DNA of 64,000 bases from Paenibacillus sp. EZ-K15 (GCF_002573715.1 NZ_PDHM01000028.1:313651-377650); one strand, 5' to 3'. Numbered from the stretch's first letter, positions 26,935 to 35,582 are shown. Notes: a model not told the origin generated them from the letters alone. A program made the numbers and translations.

Positions 26935-26950
26935 CCAGACTATGTCTTTA

Positions 26951-27014
26951 AGAAAGACAACGTCTATCGACGTTCTTTCTCAGAAGACAGACCGCATTTA
27001 GCGGAAGTTTTTCT
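26951..27014 (+). repeat. Dispersed structured element, copy 1
   Basis: Outer stem AGAAAGAC/GTTTTTCT (one G-T pair) encloses two hairpins: ACGTC-TATC-GACGT and CCGC-ATTTA-GCGG. The second copy at 49811-49873 has the same three-way-junction layout. A further weak hairpin follows to about 27045. Lies between the deacetylase stop and its terminator. Confidence 0.7.
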
Positions 27015-27048
27015 GGTGAGATAAGGATCGTAAGTCTCTGAATTTTAA

Positions 27049-27104
27049 GAAAAGGCCGTCCCCGTTGTTCTGTAACTTCAGACATCGGGGTACGGCCTTT
27101 TTTT
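27049..27104 (+). terminator. Terminator of the coiled-coil/deacetylase operon
   Basis: AAAAGGCCGT-C-CCCG ... CGGGG-T-ACGGCC followed by seven T residues, a long GC-rich stem. Confidence 0.9.
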
Positions 27105-27209
27105 ATGGATAAACGAACGATGGATCCGAGAAGCTATATTTATTCGTCCCCAGGACTTCTTAAAGGCTTTAGGAACGCAAGCGTAGAATAGTATGTTCGA
27201 GGTGAACCT

Positions 27210-28322
27210 ATGACAACCTGGATTTCCACTCGCAAGAAAACCATTCTTGCTATCATCGTCGCTCTTGCTCTAACCGGCATCGTCTTCATAGCCTACTCTA
27301 TCATCCAAAGCAAGGAGAACCCCGACGTGACAACAGCGTTCATTGAAGAGTATATGACCAACGATAATGGTACCATTGCTACCTATCTCAAGCCCGCTTC
27401 CTCCGAGCACCCGGACATCGTTGCCGGAAGAGAGGCGTTATCCGAGTCACTTGGGCTTTGGATGCAGTACGCCGTTTTATCCGATGATCGATCGCGGTTC
27501 GACGATAGCGTCCAGCTTCTCACCACCTATTTTCTCTATCAGGAGCAGGAGCCCTATATCCGGTGGAAACTCAGGCCGGACGGTGAATCCGAGGTAACGA
27601 CCAATGCGCTGGGCGATGATTTTCGAATTCTCGATGCCCTGCTGAAGGCGTTCAAGCGCTGGGGCGACGAAGAATACCTTCAATTGGCGAAGGAGATCGG
27701 CTCCACATTGCAAGCCTCGGCTCAAACCAAAGGATATTTCGTGGATTATCATGATTTTGAACGTAATGAATCGGCAGCCATGTTAAGCCTGGTCTACGCG
27801 GACATTTCGGCACTGCGCGAAATGCAGAATAACGGAATCCTGTCCCGCCAGGAGTATGAACAGTATCAGGATCTGCTCTCCCAAATGCCTTCAGACGGCG
27901 TCTTCTATCCCAAAACGTATCAGATCAGTTCCGGTCAATATAAGTACGATGCATCGGTCAATCTGATTGACCAACTGATCGTTGGCATCCATCTGGCGGA
28001 GATGGATCAGCGGCCGAAGGAGCTCATACAATTCCTCAAGGGAGAATTCCAGCAGAATCAGCAGCTGGTGGGCCGCTACAACCGGAAGACACGAAAGCCC
28101 GACGCGACATATGAGTCGCCTGCCGTCTACGGCCTGGCTATTATCCTGGCGCTAAAAACGAATGACCTCCCTTGGGCTCGGCAGCTGCATGATCGAATGA
28201 TCCAATTCCGAGGCCAGGATCCTGCTTATCCGGGAGGGTATGTGTTTGATGGGGATACACATGCTTTTGATAATCTGTTTCCTCTGCTCGCGGAGAAGCT
28301 GTTAGAATCAACTGGGAAGTAA
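27210..28322 (+). CDS. YdaJ-like membrane-anchored glycosyl hydrolase (GH8-like fold)
   Basis: 370 residues. N-terminal signal anchor (TILAIIVALALTGIVFIAYSII, about 11-32), then an alpha/alpha barrel: REALSESLGLWMQYAVLSDDRSRFD is the GH8-like opening with a candidate catalytic Glu, DDFRILDALLKAFKRWG contains a candidate Asp, and DGDTHAFDNLFPL closes the domain. Resembles Bacillus subtilis YdaJ of the c-di-GMP-linked ydaJKLMN exopolysaccharide cluster, but the ydaKLMN partners are absent here. Likely cleaves a secreted polysaccharide. Start ATG has GAGGTG upstream. Confidence 0.7.
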   Translation: MTTWISTRKKTILAIIVALALTGIVFIAYSIIQSKENPDVTTAFIEEYMTNDNGTIATYLKPASSEHPDIVAGREALSESLGLWMQYAVLSDDRSRFDDSVQLLTTYFLYQEQEPYIRWKLRPDGESEVTTNALGDDFRILDALLKAFKRWGDEEYLQLAKEIGSTLQASAQTKGYFVDYHDFERNESAAMLSLVYADISALREMQNNGILSRQEYEQYQDLLSQMPSDGVFYPKTYQISSGQYKYDASVNLIDQLIVGIHLAEMDQRPKELIQFLKGEFQQNQQLVGRYNRKTRKPDATYESPAVYGLAIILALKTNDLPWARQLHDRMIQFRGQDPAYPGGYVFDGDTHAFDNLFPLLAEKLLESTGK

Positions 28323-28349
28323 TCCTCGTCGCTGGGATCTCTAGCGTCT

Positions 28350-29063
28350 TTACAGGCTCTCGATGAGCATATACACACCCGTAAAGATCAAAATGATATA
28401 GGTGAATATCTGGAATACGCGCTGGTTAATGACGTTGAATAGACGCTGTCCGATCAACAGCCCGACAAATACCAAGGGAAGTGCAATTCCACTCGACACC
28501 CAGACCGTCTTGCTCGTTCCCGCCACGATAACCTGAATGATCAAACTCAGGGAATAGATGAACAAATAGAAGGCGAGGGTCGTCCCTCTGAGCTTTGCCT
28601 TCTGCGTGTCGGTCCCCGAGAAATACAACAACAGGGGCGGACCCGGCATTCCAATGCTGGTCGTTAGAGAGCCTGCTAGCCCCCCTACCGTAAGATCCCT
28701 GCCCTGGCTCTGGCGGATTCTGAATTTTAGCATCAGCATGACGGTTAGTGCCAATATGATCAGACTAACACCTAACTTCAGATAACGAATATCGATAAGC
28801 GAAAAAATAACGATGCCGACAGGGAGACCTGCGGCACTTCCGATCACCAATCGCTTGAGGATGCCATAGTCGATATCCTTGCGTATCCTCGCAATCAGAG
28901 CAGCCGAGATGACAAGCGATAGAATCAAATTAATCTGAATGGCCTCGTTAGGCTGGAATAAGAGCAGCAGAAACGGCGTAGCCAGGATAGAGAACCCAAA
29001 TCCGGTGCTGGTCTGTAGGATGGACGCTACAAAAATAATGACGACAAACAGTATAATATCCAC
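28350..29063 (-). CDS. TauE/SafE family sulfite/organosulfur exporter-type permease
   Basis: 237 residues with about 8 hydrophobic helices. N-terminal VASILQTSTGFGFSILATPFLLL is the TauE/SafE repeat signature; a second repeat is LAGSLTTSIGMPGPPLLLYFSG. Family members move sulfite, sulfoacetate or related anions; substrate not readable. Single gene, convergent with the YdaJ-like gene. Confidence 0.88.
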   Translation of the reverse strand: MDIILFVVIIFVASILQTSTGFGFSILATPFLLLLFQPNEAIQINLILSLVISAALIARIRKDIDYGILKRLVIGSAAGLPVGIVIFSLIDIRYLKLGVSLIILALTVMLMLKFRIRQSQGRDLTVGGLAGSLTTSIGMPGPPLLLYFSGTDTQKAKLRGTTLAFYLFIYSLSLIIQVIVAGTSKTVWVSSGIALPLVFVGLLIGQRLFNVINQRVFQIFTYIILIFTGVYMLIESL

Positions 29064-29231
29064 GCTGCACCTGCTTTCATCGCGTATTGCGGGAAGCTCC
29101 TATTCGAAGCAACTCCATCCTATCATTGTAACATATTGGAATCATGGGGACGGGTCAGTTGGCGCGATTAATTTGTGCATGTTGCGCACCAGATGCTAAT
29201 GCTATACGGCGTGCCATGGTGTTAAATGAGA

Positions 29232-29257
29232 AAAACCCTCCACTAATGGAGGGTTTT
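29232..29257 (-). terminator. Terminator of the phnA-like gene
   Basis: AAAACCCTCCA-CTA-TGGAGGGTTTT perfect hairpin, with an A/T tract on each side, 38 bases after the gene's stop codon. Confidence 0.85.
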
Positions 29258-29294
29258 GTTACCGTGTATCCACGATGAAATGGGATAACACATC

Positions 29295-29636
29295 TTATAT
29301 CTTTTTAACAAATTCCGATTTCAATTTCATTGCCCCGAATCCGTCGATTTTGCAATCGATATCGTGATCGCCATCGACCAAGCGTATATTTTTCACTTTC
29401 GTGCCTATTTTCAATACAGAGGAGCTGCCTTTTACTTTAAGGTCTTTGATTACCGTTACGGAATCGCCGTCGGCCAAAACATTGCCGTTCGCGTCTTTGA
29501 TGACCTTCGTATCTTCATCATGCTCCGCTTCGGACTCCAGGGTCCATTCATGAGCGCATTCCGGGCAAATCAAGAGGTTCCCATCCTCATATGTATATTC
29601 AGAATTACATTTCGGGCAATTCGGCAAAGTAGACAT
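29295..29636 (-). CDS. phnA: PhnA/YjdM family zinc-ribbon protein
   Basis: 113 residues, standard length for PhnA/YjdM. N-terminal zinc ribbon CPKCNSEYTYEDGNLLICPECAHEW with two CxxC pairs, then the conserved core VIKDANGNVLADGDSVTVIKDLKVKGSSSVLKIGTKVKNIRLVDGDHDIDCKIDGFGAMKLKSEFVKK. Named for alkylphosphonate uptake in E. coli but its role there is unproven; no phn genes are near. Confidence 0.92.
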   Translation of the reverse strand: MSTLPNCPKCNSEYTYEDGNLLICPECAHEWTLESEAEHDEDTKVIKDANGNVLADGDSVTVIKDLKVKGSSSVLKIGTKVKNIRLVDGDHDIDCKIDGFGAMKLKSEFVKKI

Positions 29637-29786
29637 CGTTTCGTATTCTCCATTCGTTTTATATTAACTATACCCTATATTAGAAACCTATGCTGGCCAA
29701 TACCAATACTTTTGTTACTAAGGATTAAGACTTTCCGCTTCTGTCTCTATCGGCCCGGTGAAATTGTTAATGGGACTGGGTAATTC
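29637..29786. other. Intergenic region carrying a possible permease remnant
   Basis: 150 bases upstream of the fragment at 29787. In a different frame, SVSIGPVKLLMGLGN ends at 29788, immediately before the fragment. Fused across a frameshift the two would look like the last helices of an ABC-2-type permease. No complete gene. Confidence 0.35.
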
Positions 29787-29876
29787 ATGACAACCTCCCT
29801 AGTGCTGGCCGCCATCGGTCTGATCGCATTTGGTCTGGCCGTCGTGCTATTTCGAAAACGAGATTTGCCGCTGTAA
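29787..29876 (+). pseudogene. Short ORF resembling the C-terminal helix of an ABC-2 permease
   Basis: 29 codons: one hydrophobic helix (LVLAAIGLIAFGLAVVLF) ending in RKRDLPL, the usual last helix and basic tail of ABC-2-type permeases. No ribosome binding site and no transporter partner nearby. Most likely a decayed remnant; a free small membrane peptide is the less likely alternative. Confidence 0.35.
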
Positions 29877-29912
29877 TCAAGCATCTACCGATTTACCCCA
29901 TATTTGTTATTT

Positions 29913-29967
29913 GCAACTCAAGAGGCTCCACCATCTGTTGTAGCAGACGGGGAGCCTCTTGAGTTGC
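29913..29967. repeat. Long near-perfect inverted repeat
   Basis: A 17-bp perfect arm (GCAACTCAAGAGGCTCC) pairs with its complement; an inner 7-bp stem with one mismatch continues towards a TTGTAG loop, giving about 25 pairs. Downstream of the cupin gene (minus strand) but with no T-run on the plus side and only a mixed tail on the minus side. Could terminate both directions or be a fossil of a small palindromic element. Confidence 0.7.
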
Positions 29968-29987
29968 TTCTAATGGCTATCTTTATG

Positions 29988-30494
29988 TTATTTCACCCAT
30001 TTATGCAGAAGTGGTCCTTCCGCTCCAAAGACAGGGTCCATATCCGGGACGGGCACGCTTCGGATTTCGTTGATCGCCTGCACCCGATCCGTCGGGTTCC
30101 GCTCCCTCATATTTGGCTTATTCCCTTCGGGATAGGCACCAATCACTTCAAAATCAGGGGTACTGGTGAGCTTCATATGTGCAGTGCCCGCCGGCAAAAC
30201 AATCACATCACCGGTGGCAAGCTCTAGCCGTTCTCCTGCATCGCCGCCCACAAGAACGGTTGCGCTTCCCGACCGTACACCCAGGACCTCGTGCGTGTTG
30301 CTGTGATAATGATGGTAATCGTATACGCCGCCTGCCCAGCTCCCGCTCCAGTGATGCCGGTGGAAGGCAGCCTCCAAGCCGCTCGGGTCATCCGCGAATA
30401 CCCCATTGTATACAATGACTGGCAGATCGGGATTATTGGGAACCTCTCCATCATCCTTCACGAAAAATGATCGGACATGTACCTCCACGGTCAT
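29988..30494 (-). CDS. Cupin domain protein
   Basis: 168 residues, one beta barrel. Cupin motif 1: YDYHHYHSNTHEVLGVRSGSATVLVGG (metal-binding His, Glu), motif 2: LELATGDVIVLPAGTAHMKL. The family is described as YjlB-like cupins. N-terminus VRSFFVKDDGEVPNNPDLPVIVY matches that subgroup. Function unknown. Start has AAAGGAGCGG upstream. Confidence 0.88.
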   Translation of the reverse strand: MTVEVHVRSFFVKDDGEVPNNPDLPVIVYNGVFADDPSGLEAAFHRHHWSGSWAGGVYDYHHYHSNTHEVLGVRSGSATVLVGGDAGERLELATGDVIVLPAGTAHMKLTSTPDFEVIGAYPEGNKPNMRERNPTDRVQAINEIRSVPVPDMDPVFGAEGPLLHKWVK

Positions 30495-30591
30495 CCGCTC
30501 CTTTCAACTCATTGATGCACTCGTAGTACCAGTACCCGGGACGAGCCTTTTTTAAACCGAGTTGTTAAAAAATAGGTATTATGGAGAACGG

Positions 30592-31098
30592 TCAAAGCGA
30601 GTTAACCATTCTTTGTTGTATATGGTCCGAGCCGCCGAGCATAGCCTTCGCAATCATCAGGAAATCCTCCCGTTTGATCTCCAAATGCCCATAACGAAAG
30701 GCATAGCCCCAATTTCGATTCCCTCGCGTAAAGCTAAGCTGGCCCAATAGGCGGGCTATTTTGACCTCCTGACCGGGGACATACCGGATATCCCGGCGGA
30801 AGGGGACGAATGATGCCGTCATTTGATACTCGTAAACTCGATCATTCACAACCTGGCCCATGGCTGTAAAAGCTTGGAGCGCCTCTCCAGACTTCAAGTC
30901 GGTGCGCGGGGAATAATAGATCAGCCAATCACCTTCGCACATGCGCCGCAGTGATGCCGATTTACCGTGACATAGCTGAGCAAATCCCCCTTCCACCCCC
31001 AATTTCACATGCGATTCGGATACCACTCCAATCCAATAACGAGTCCGCTCTTCTAATTGCTCCAACACATCCTGATACTCCACGACCTGACGTTCCAT
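30592..31098 (-). CDS. EVE (PUA-like) domain protein
   Basis: 168 residues starting at the ATG at 31098, which overlaps the stop of the upstream DinB gene (ATGA). RYWIGVVSESHVKLGVEGGFAQLCHGKSASLRRMCEGDWLIYYSPR is the EVE/UPF0310 opening, and FTAMGQVVNDRVYEY and FVPFRRDIRYV follow. EVE proteins are thought to bind modified DNA or RNA bases (established by fold, target not known here). Confidence 0.88.
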   Translation of the reverse strand: MERQVVEYQDVLEQLEERTRYWIGVVSESHVKLGVEGGFAQLCHGKSASLRRMCEGDWLIYYSPRTDLKSGEALQAFTAMGQVVNDRVYEYQMTASFVPFRRDIRYVPGQEVKIARLLGQLSFTRGNRNWGYAFRYGHLEIKREDFLMIAKAMLGGSDHIQQRMVNSL

Positions 31099-31640
31099 CA
31101 TACACGCTGCTGCTCCAAGGCTTGTTTCAACCGGTCTAGCTGCCGGACATGATGCCGATAATGCATCTCGATGAGCAAAAACCACTCTTGGGCATGCAAT
31201 CCTCCGAAACTCGGATGGGGGACGGTATGCTGCAGGGATGCCTCTCCAAGCATTGGCTCGGTTTGTCTCATTCGTTGGACGACAGTATCCAAACCTTGAA
31301 TCAAGTGCTCTTTCGTTGCAGGCTGCTCCGGGGTATATTGGGGAGACGGCGGAACCTGAATACGGATGGGAGGGAAACTGCCCTGTCCGAATATTGCCAT
31401 ACCTACTTCCGTTTTTCCCGCTGAAGAGACTGCTGCATCCTCAATCGGGTTTAAACATAACTCAATATTTCGCAGATGCATGGATAACGCGGATTGAATC
31501 AAGTGCTGATACATTTGCCCGATCGACCACTCGTCCTCTGCTTGTCTGTACTTTAATTCCTCCATGCTGAAACCATCCAGCTCCTGTAGATACACCTGCA
31601 CCGTCTGTTCAAACCGCTGCAATGCTTCCGTTGTATTCAT
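31098..31640 (-). CDS. DinB family protein
   Basis: 180 residues from ATG at 31640 (AAGGGAG, 8-base spacing; a GTG at 31649 is inside that site). Four-helix DinB fold: WSIGQMYQHLIQSAL and EMHYRHHVRQLDRLKQAL supply the metal histidines. Differs from the 1779-2264 DinB protein in length and sequence, so not a recent duplicate. Co-translated with the EVE gene, an uncommon partner. Confidence 0.87.
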   Translation of the reverse strand: MNTTEALQRFEQTVQVYLQELDGFSMEELKYRQAEDEWSIGQMYQHLIQSALSMHLRNIELCLNPIEDAAVSSAGKTEVGMAIFGQGSFPPIRIQVPPSPQYTPEQPATKEHLIQGLDTVVQRMRQTEPMLGEASLQHTVPHPSFGGLHAQEWFLLIEMHYRHHVRQLDRLKQALEQQRV

Positions 31641-31680
31641 ATCTACCACTCCCTTAAATCGTCTTTGTACCGAATATACA

Positions 31681-31716
31681 AAAACGCTACTGACAACCTC
31701 ATGTCAGTAGCGTTTT
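31681..31716 (-). terminator. Terminator of the WYL regulator gene, overlapping its stop
   Basis: AAAACGCTACTGACA and TGTCAGTAGCGTTTT form a perfect 15-bp stem with a 6-base loop; on the minus strand it covers the last four codons of the gene at 31704. Confidence 0.92.
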
Positions 31717-32651
31717 AACATCTTTTCCACTTCGTCGCGGATCTGATTACGGAAGGATTCTGGCTCAAGAACAACGACATTCGATCCCCAGCCGAGCACC
31801 CACTGCATGATTTCCTCCGGCCGGCGAACGCGTAAGCTCACCAGCAACCCGTCCTCACATTCTTCCAATGTCTCCGTGTAATAATTACCTGATTCCTTAA
31901 CTCGATCCGCAATATCGGGATTTGCCAGAACCCGCACCCGCAGATTACGGTCATCCGGAGGTCGATAGTCGGCCAAGTCAAAATCCGGCGGCATCTCAAA
32001 CCGCTCCTCAAGAACCGTCAGGTCCTTCATGCGGGATAGCCGAAAATGGCGGATGCCTTGCCGGAGGTCACACCAGGCAACTAATGTCCATGAACCTTGA
32101 AGAAAGGCCAGCCCATAAGGAGCTGCCGAGCGAAAGCTCTTTCGGTCGCCTTTGGAGTCGGGCATCTTCTTCACATAATGGAATTCCACCTTACGCTCTT
32201 CCAGTATGGCTCGGCGAACCACTTCAACATAGTCCTTCTCTTCTCTTGAAGTTGCCTTGTTACCGGGAGCCAGCAGCCGCATGGTCTTTCGAACCCGCGA
32301 AGCATCGGCGCGGACAGGCTCCGGCAGAATAGACTCTATCTTTTTGCGGGAAGCCTGAGCCTTCAAACCATATCCTGCGTCAAAGCGTTGTTCGACGAAA
32401 TCCGTTCCAATGAGCAGCGCCACGGCTTCCTCCGCCGTGAACATGACCGGTGGCAGAAAATACCCCGCCATTAACGAATACCCTTGCCCGGGAGCTCCCA
32501 TCACGGGTACGCCTGCTTCGCTAAGGGCCTGAATATCCCGGTAGATGGTCCGTACGCTCGTCTCGAATATGGATGCCAAATCTTCAGCCCGTACAACCTT
32601 TCGCTGCTGCAGCTCAAGCACGATAGCCAGCATCCGATCTGTCTTGTTCAT
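31704..32651 (-). CDS. YafY-type regulator, HTH plus WYL domain
   Basis: 315 residues. N-terminal HTH_11: MLAIVLELQQRKVVRAEDLASIFETSVRTIYRDIQALSEAGVPVMGAPGQGYSL. WYL domain at about 140-215; the usual tryptophan-tyrosine-leucine stretch appears as FHYVKK, SWTLVAWCDLRQGIRHFRLSRM. C-terminal WCX region ends with VVLEPESFRNQIRDEVEKML. WYL domains sense ligands, often nucleic acids or nucleotides in DNA-damage or defence contexts. No obvious target operon nearby. Confidence 0.9.
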   Translation of the reverse strand: MNKTDRMLAIVLELQQRKVVRAEDLASIFETSVRTIYRDIQALSEAGVPVMGAPGQGYSLMAGYFLPPVMFTAEEAVALLIGTDFVEQRFDAGYGLKAQASRKKIESILPEPVRADASRVRKTMRLLAPGNKATSREEKDYVEVVRRAILEERKVEFHYVKKMPDSKGDRKSFRSAAPYGLAFLQGSWTLVAWCDLRQGIRHFRLSRMKDLTVLEERFEMPPDFDLADYRPPDDRNLRVRVLANPDIADRVKESGNYYTETLEECEDGLLVSLRVRRPEEIMQWVLGWGSNVVVLEPESFRNQIRDEVEKMLKRY

Positions 32652-32730
32652 GCTGCTGTACCTCCCGTTCCATTATTAAAGCCAGTACTCTATTATTCTG
32701 CAAACAGCGAAACGGGTCAAGAAGGTCAGC

Positions 32731-33480
32731 TTAAACCTCTCCCCAGTACACCTTCGTCTCATAATCAAAAAACACGCAGCCATCCTGCTCATTCCGTTCA
32801 TATATCGTGCGCAGTTCGTTCATCATCGGTTCGTAGTTCGGATGCCCTGACAACGGAGCGTAAGAGGACGAGTGCAAACGGCCGCATAATCCCTCATAAT
32901 CAAACGTCTGCCGATTGAAGAACTTCGCCTCCCTCATGTCCCCTCCCCGAAAAAAAGAAGCCAGCGTTTCGTGCGCAATATTCTTCTGATCCACTTCTTT
33001 ATAATCGGTGCCATAGATAAGGAGCAGCTGCTCATACGCTTCCAGGAACGGCGTTCCCTGCGTGAGCCTGGAATTCCATATCAGGGCAACCTTCCCGCCC
33101 GGTCTCAGGATCCGCTGGAATTCCGATTGGGCGGCGTCACGGTCAAACCAATGAAAAGCCTGGGCGCTCACGATATGATCCACTGATTGATCAGGCAGTC
33201 CCGTCACTTCTGCTGAACCCGAGACCATTCGAAAGCCGGGTTCGCCTCCAAGGTCCGACTCGGCAGCTTTCCGCATCGCCTGATTGGGTTCCACGGCAGT
33301 TACGCGGCTCCCCCGCTTCAGCAGCAGCTTCGTGAAGATCCCCGTCCCGGCGCCAATATCAGCAATCTCGCCGTCCAATCCAACGGTATCATACAAATAA
33401 TCCATGACCTCATGCGGATAACTCGGGCGATACTTCGTGTACGAATCGACGCGATTCGAAAACCGTTCCTTGCTGTTCAT
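32731..33480 (-). CDS. Class I SAM-dependent methyltransferase
   Basis: 249 residues from ATG at 33480. Rossmann motif I IADIGAGTGIFTKLLLKRGSRVTAVEPNQAMR (acidic residue binds SAM ribose), VDHIVSAQAFHWFDRDAAQSEFQRILRPGGKVALIWNSR is the downstream SAM-fold hallmark. The AQAFHWFD motif is typical of ubiE/COQ5-like small-molecule methyltransferases. Substrate unknown. Confidence 0.9.
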   Translation of the reverse strand: MNSKERFSNRVDSYTKYRPSYPHEVMDYLYDTVGLDGEIADIGAGTGIFTKLLLKRGSRVTAVEPNQAMRKAAESDLGGEPGFRMVSGSAEVTGLPDQSVDHIVSAQAFHWFDRDAAQSEFQRILRPGGKVALIWNSRLTQGTPFLEAYEQLLLIYGTDYKEVDQKNIAHETLASFFRGGDMREAKFFNRQTFDYEGLCGRLHSSSYAPLSGHPNYEPMMNELRTIYERNEQDGCVFFDYETKVYWGEV

Positions 33481-33813
33481 CGTAAACCACGCTCCCATCC
33501 AAGATATAAGCGAAATCCAGACAACGACGATTTTAGTTTCATTATATGAAACCGCATTTCATTTTCAACTCCATTTTATAGCAACACTCGCTTATTAGCC
33601 AGCATTTATTGCCTTTAACCTAGCAAGCTCGGCGGGTGTCTCGTTTGAGCACTTATAATGCAGAAAACCCCGCATTCGCCTGGACAGACGAACCGGGGTT
33701 ATATGGGATTGCAGGATTAGAACGGACTGCCTATCGAGCTGTGTCATGATTGACAGCGCCGCCACCTGCAAAATGTTAAAACAGGCTACCAGAACCTGCA
33801 CGCGCAGTTGTAT
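33481..33813. other. Intergenic region with one hairpin
   Basis: 333 bases between the methyltransferase and P60-like genes, both on the minus strand. A terminator-like hairpin AACCCCG...TTCG/CGAA...CGGGGTT at 33666-33700 followed by TTTTC on the minus strand lies about 115 bases after the P60-like stop. The remaining short ORF (68 codons) has no ribosome site and looks non-coding. Confidence 0.5.
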
Positions 33814-34350
33814 CTAGGGCTCATACTCGCTCAGCTTTCCTTCATAGATCAGTTGCAGACGCTCGCTTTGGCGAAAATCATCCGGCGTTACCAAGGCGGG
33901 CAGCTTATCCCATAGCCTGACTCCGGACCGCTGCAGAATCTCCGCCACGAATTGCGAACAGAAGTAGGAATTGCTGAATTCGATCGGTTCCTTTAGCGCG
34001 ATGCCCAGGACGCCCAATATATTATAAAAATACTTTTTGTCCTTTCGGATAAAAGCCTGCAGCACCCGCTTCATTTTCGCGATGTCGCGTTCCGATACCT
34101 GAAGCTCATAGATGACGCACGTCGTATTGGGATATTTGCTGAACGTTCCCGTCTTCAAATCCTCCTTCACGAATCCGCCGTTCAGAGGATTGTTCGGATT
34201 CTTTCTCCCGAAGCTATATAACTCCGACAGCTCCCGGTTAAAGGAGATCGAAGCGTGGTTGTAAGGTGCTCTCGTGTAGCCCTGAATGACTTTCGTAAAG
34301 AGCGTTCCGGTATTGGTAAGCAGTATAAAGACCGAGTGATCGTCTACCAT
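33814..34350 (-). CDS. YiiX/NlpC-P60-like cysteine peptidase-fold protein
   Basis: 178 residues. Permuted papain-like fold: YNHASISF (His near residue 31) precedes SNSYFCSQFVAEIL (Cys near residue 130), the order of the YiiX/DUF830-type circularly permuted family. The TGTLFTKVIQGYTRAPYNHAS opening agrees. Lacks a signal peptide. Amidase or acyltransferase activity is plausible. ATG at 34350 has AAGGGGA 10 bases upstream. Confidence 0.72.
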   Translation of the reverse strand: MVDDHSVFILLTNTGTLFTKVIQGYTRAPYNHASISFNRELSELYSFGRKNPNNPLNGGFVKEDLKTGTFSKYPNTTCVIYELQVSERDIAKMKRVLQAFIRKDKKYFYNILGVLGIALKEPIEFSNSYFCSQFVAEILQRSGVRLWDKLPALVTPDDFRQSERLQLIYEGKLSEYEP

Positions 34351-34457
34351 TTACGAAATTTCCCCTTATCCGTATTGAATTATTCCTTCATAATAACATA
34401 TGATTCCTTTAGTAGAACAAGAATGATACCCCGTGACAAGTTGGTGATGACAGGCAT

Positions 34458-35372
34458 ATGGACAGCTCGCTTTTAACCTTAATCCTGATATTCTCCGTCT
34501 TATCGGTCATCCAGCTCCTCTATTACGTGATGAGCAAGACGCAGCCGAATATCGACTATACCGAAGTCGGATTTCGCATCAAAACCTGGTGGGGCATGCT
34601 GGTCATCTTCTGCTTGGCGACGCTTCTGAATCCCGTGGTTTCCCTGCTATCCCTTATGGTGCTGACCTTCTTTACGCTCAAAGAATATTTCTCGATGATC
34701 AAAACACGGAAGGCCGACCGCCGTTTATTTCTGTGGGCGTATTTAACCATACCCGTTCAATTCTATTGGATCTATATCGAGTGGTACGGGATGTTTATCG
34801 TGTTCATTCCGATCTATGTATTCCTGGTGCTGCCGCTGCCGCGGTTGATCAATAAAGGCACTGTCGGATTTATGCGCAGCGTCAGCTCCACCCAATGGGG
34901 CCTGATGCTTATGGTGTTCGGTCTCAGCCACCTGGCCTATTTCCAGTTTGCCACGCCCCAGTATGGAGCAGGGCTCGTGCTGTTTCTCGTCGTCTTAACG
35001 CAGCTGAACGATGTGGTGCACACGCTCGCCTCCCTCTATTTTGGCAGACGAAGAATCGTGCCGACCTCCAACCCAAATCTGACTTGGGAAGGCTTTGCCT
35101 GCGCGTTTATCATTACCACCGCAAGCTCCTATCTTATCTATCCCTATCTGACGCCGATCAGCCCGACGTTTGGCCTTCTGTCCGGCATGCTCATCAGCCT
35201 CGGCGGCTTCTTCGGCAGCTTGACGGTTTCGGTGCTGAAGCGCGATTTGTTAATCGGGGATGACGGACGGTTCGATGCCTTGAAGAAAAGCTATCTGAGC
35301 CGGGTCGATAGCCTGACCTATACCTCTCCGATCTTTTTTCATTTCATCCGTTACTTCTATGACTTTATGTAG
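34458..35372 (+). CDS. CdsA-like phosphatidate cytidylyltransferase
   Basis: 304 residues, about 8 membrane helices. The C-terminal CTP_transf_1 signature is recognisable: SVLKRDLLIGDDGRFDALKKSYLSRVDSLTYTSPIFFHFIRYF matches the S-x-x-K-R-x-x-x-K-D...D-R-x-D pattern, with one Lys-Asp pair changed to Gly-Asp. It is closer to the YnbB-type paralogue than to housekeeping CdsA. Makes CDP-diacylglycerol or a related nucleotide lipid (inference). The following short ORF at 35405 may be the stump of an operon partner. Confidence 0.8.
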   Translation: MDSSLLTLILIFSVLSVIQLLYYVMSKTQPNIDYTEVGFRIKTWWGMLVIFCLATLLNPVVSLLSLMVLTFFTLKEYFSMIKTRKADRRLFLWAYLTIPVQFYWIYIEWYGMFIVFIPIYVFLVLPLPRLINKGTVGFMRSVSSTQWGLMLMVFGLSHLAYFQFATPQYGAGLVLFLVVLTQLNDVVHTLASLYFGRRRIVPTSNPNLTWEGFACAFIITTASSYLIYPYLTPISPTFGLLSGMLISLGGFFGSLTVSVLKRDLLIGDDGRFDALKKSYLSRVDSLTYTSPIFFHFIRYFYDFM

Positions 35373-35404
35373 TTTGCTCTTCTCTCATAAAAAAGGAGGA
35401 ATAG

Positions 35405-35533
35405 ATGATGACCGACGCGCAGCCAAACGGTACACTCATCCGGTTCCGTATTCCGGTCCATCCGATCACCTTTGACTTCAAGTTGTTTATAATTGATAAT
35501 ATAATAAATTATTATGGGTTTACTCGGAATTAA
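35405..35533 (+). pseudogene. Truncated ORF at an AT-rich junction
   Basis: 42 codons. A very strong AAAAAGGAGGAATAG site precedes a double ATG, and the first 27 codons have normal GC content, but sequence from about 35487 changes abruptly to AT-rich (IIDNIINYY) and stops. This looks like the 5' end of a gene following cdsA, cut off by later insertion or deletion. Identity of the lost gene is unknown. Confidence 0.45.
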
Positions 35534-35582
35534 AAACAAAAGACCCTTACACTGAATACTAAACGAAAGCGATGTGTAATTA

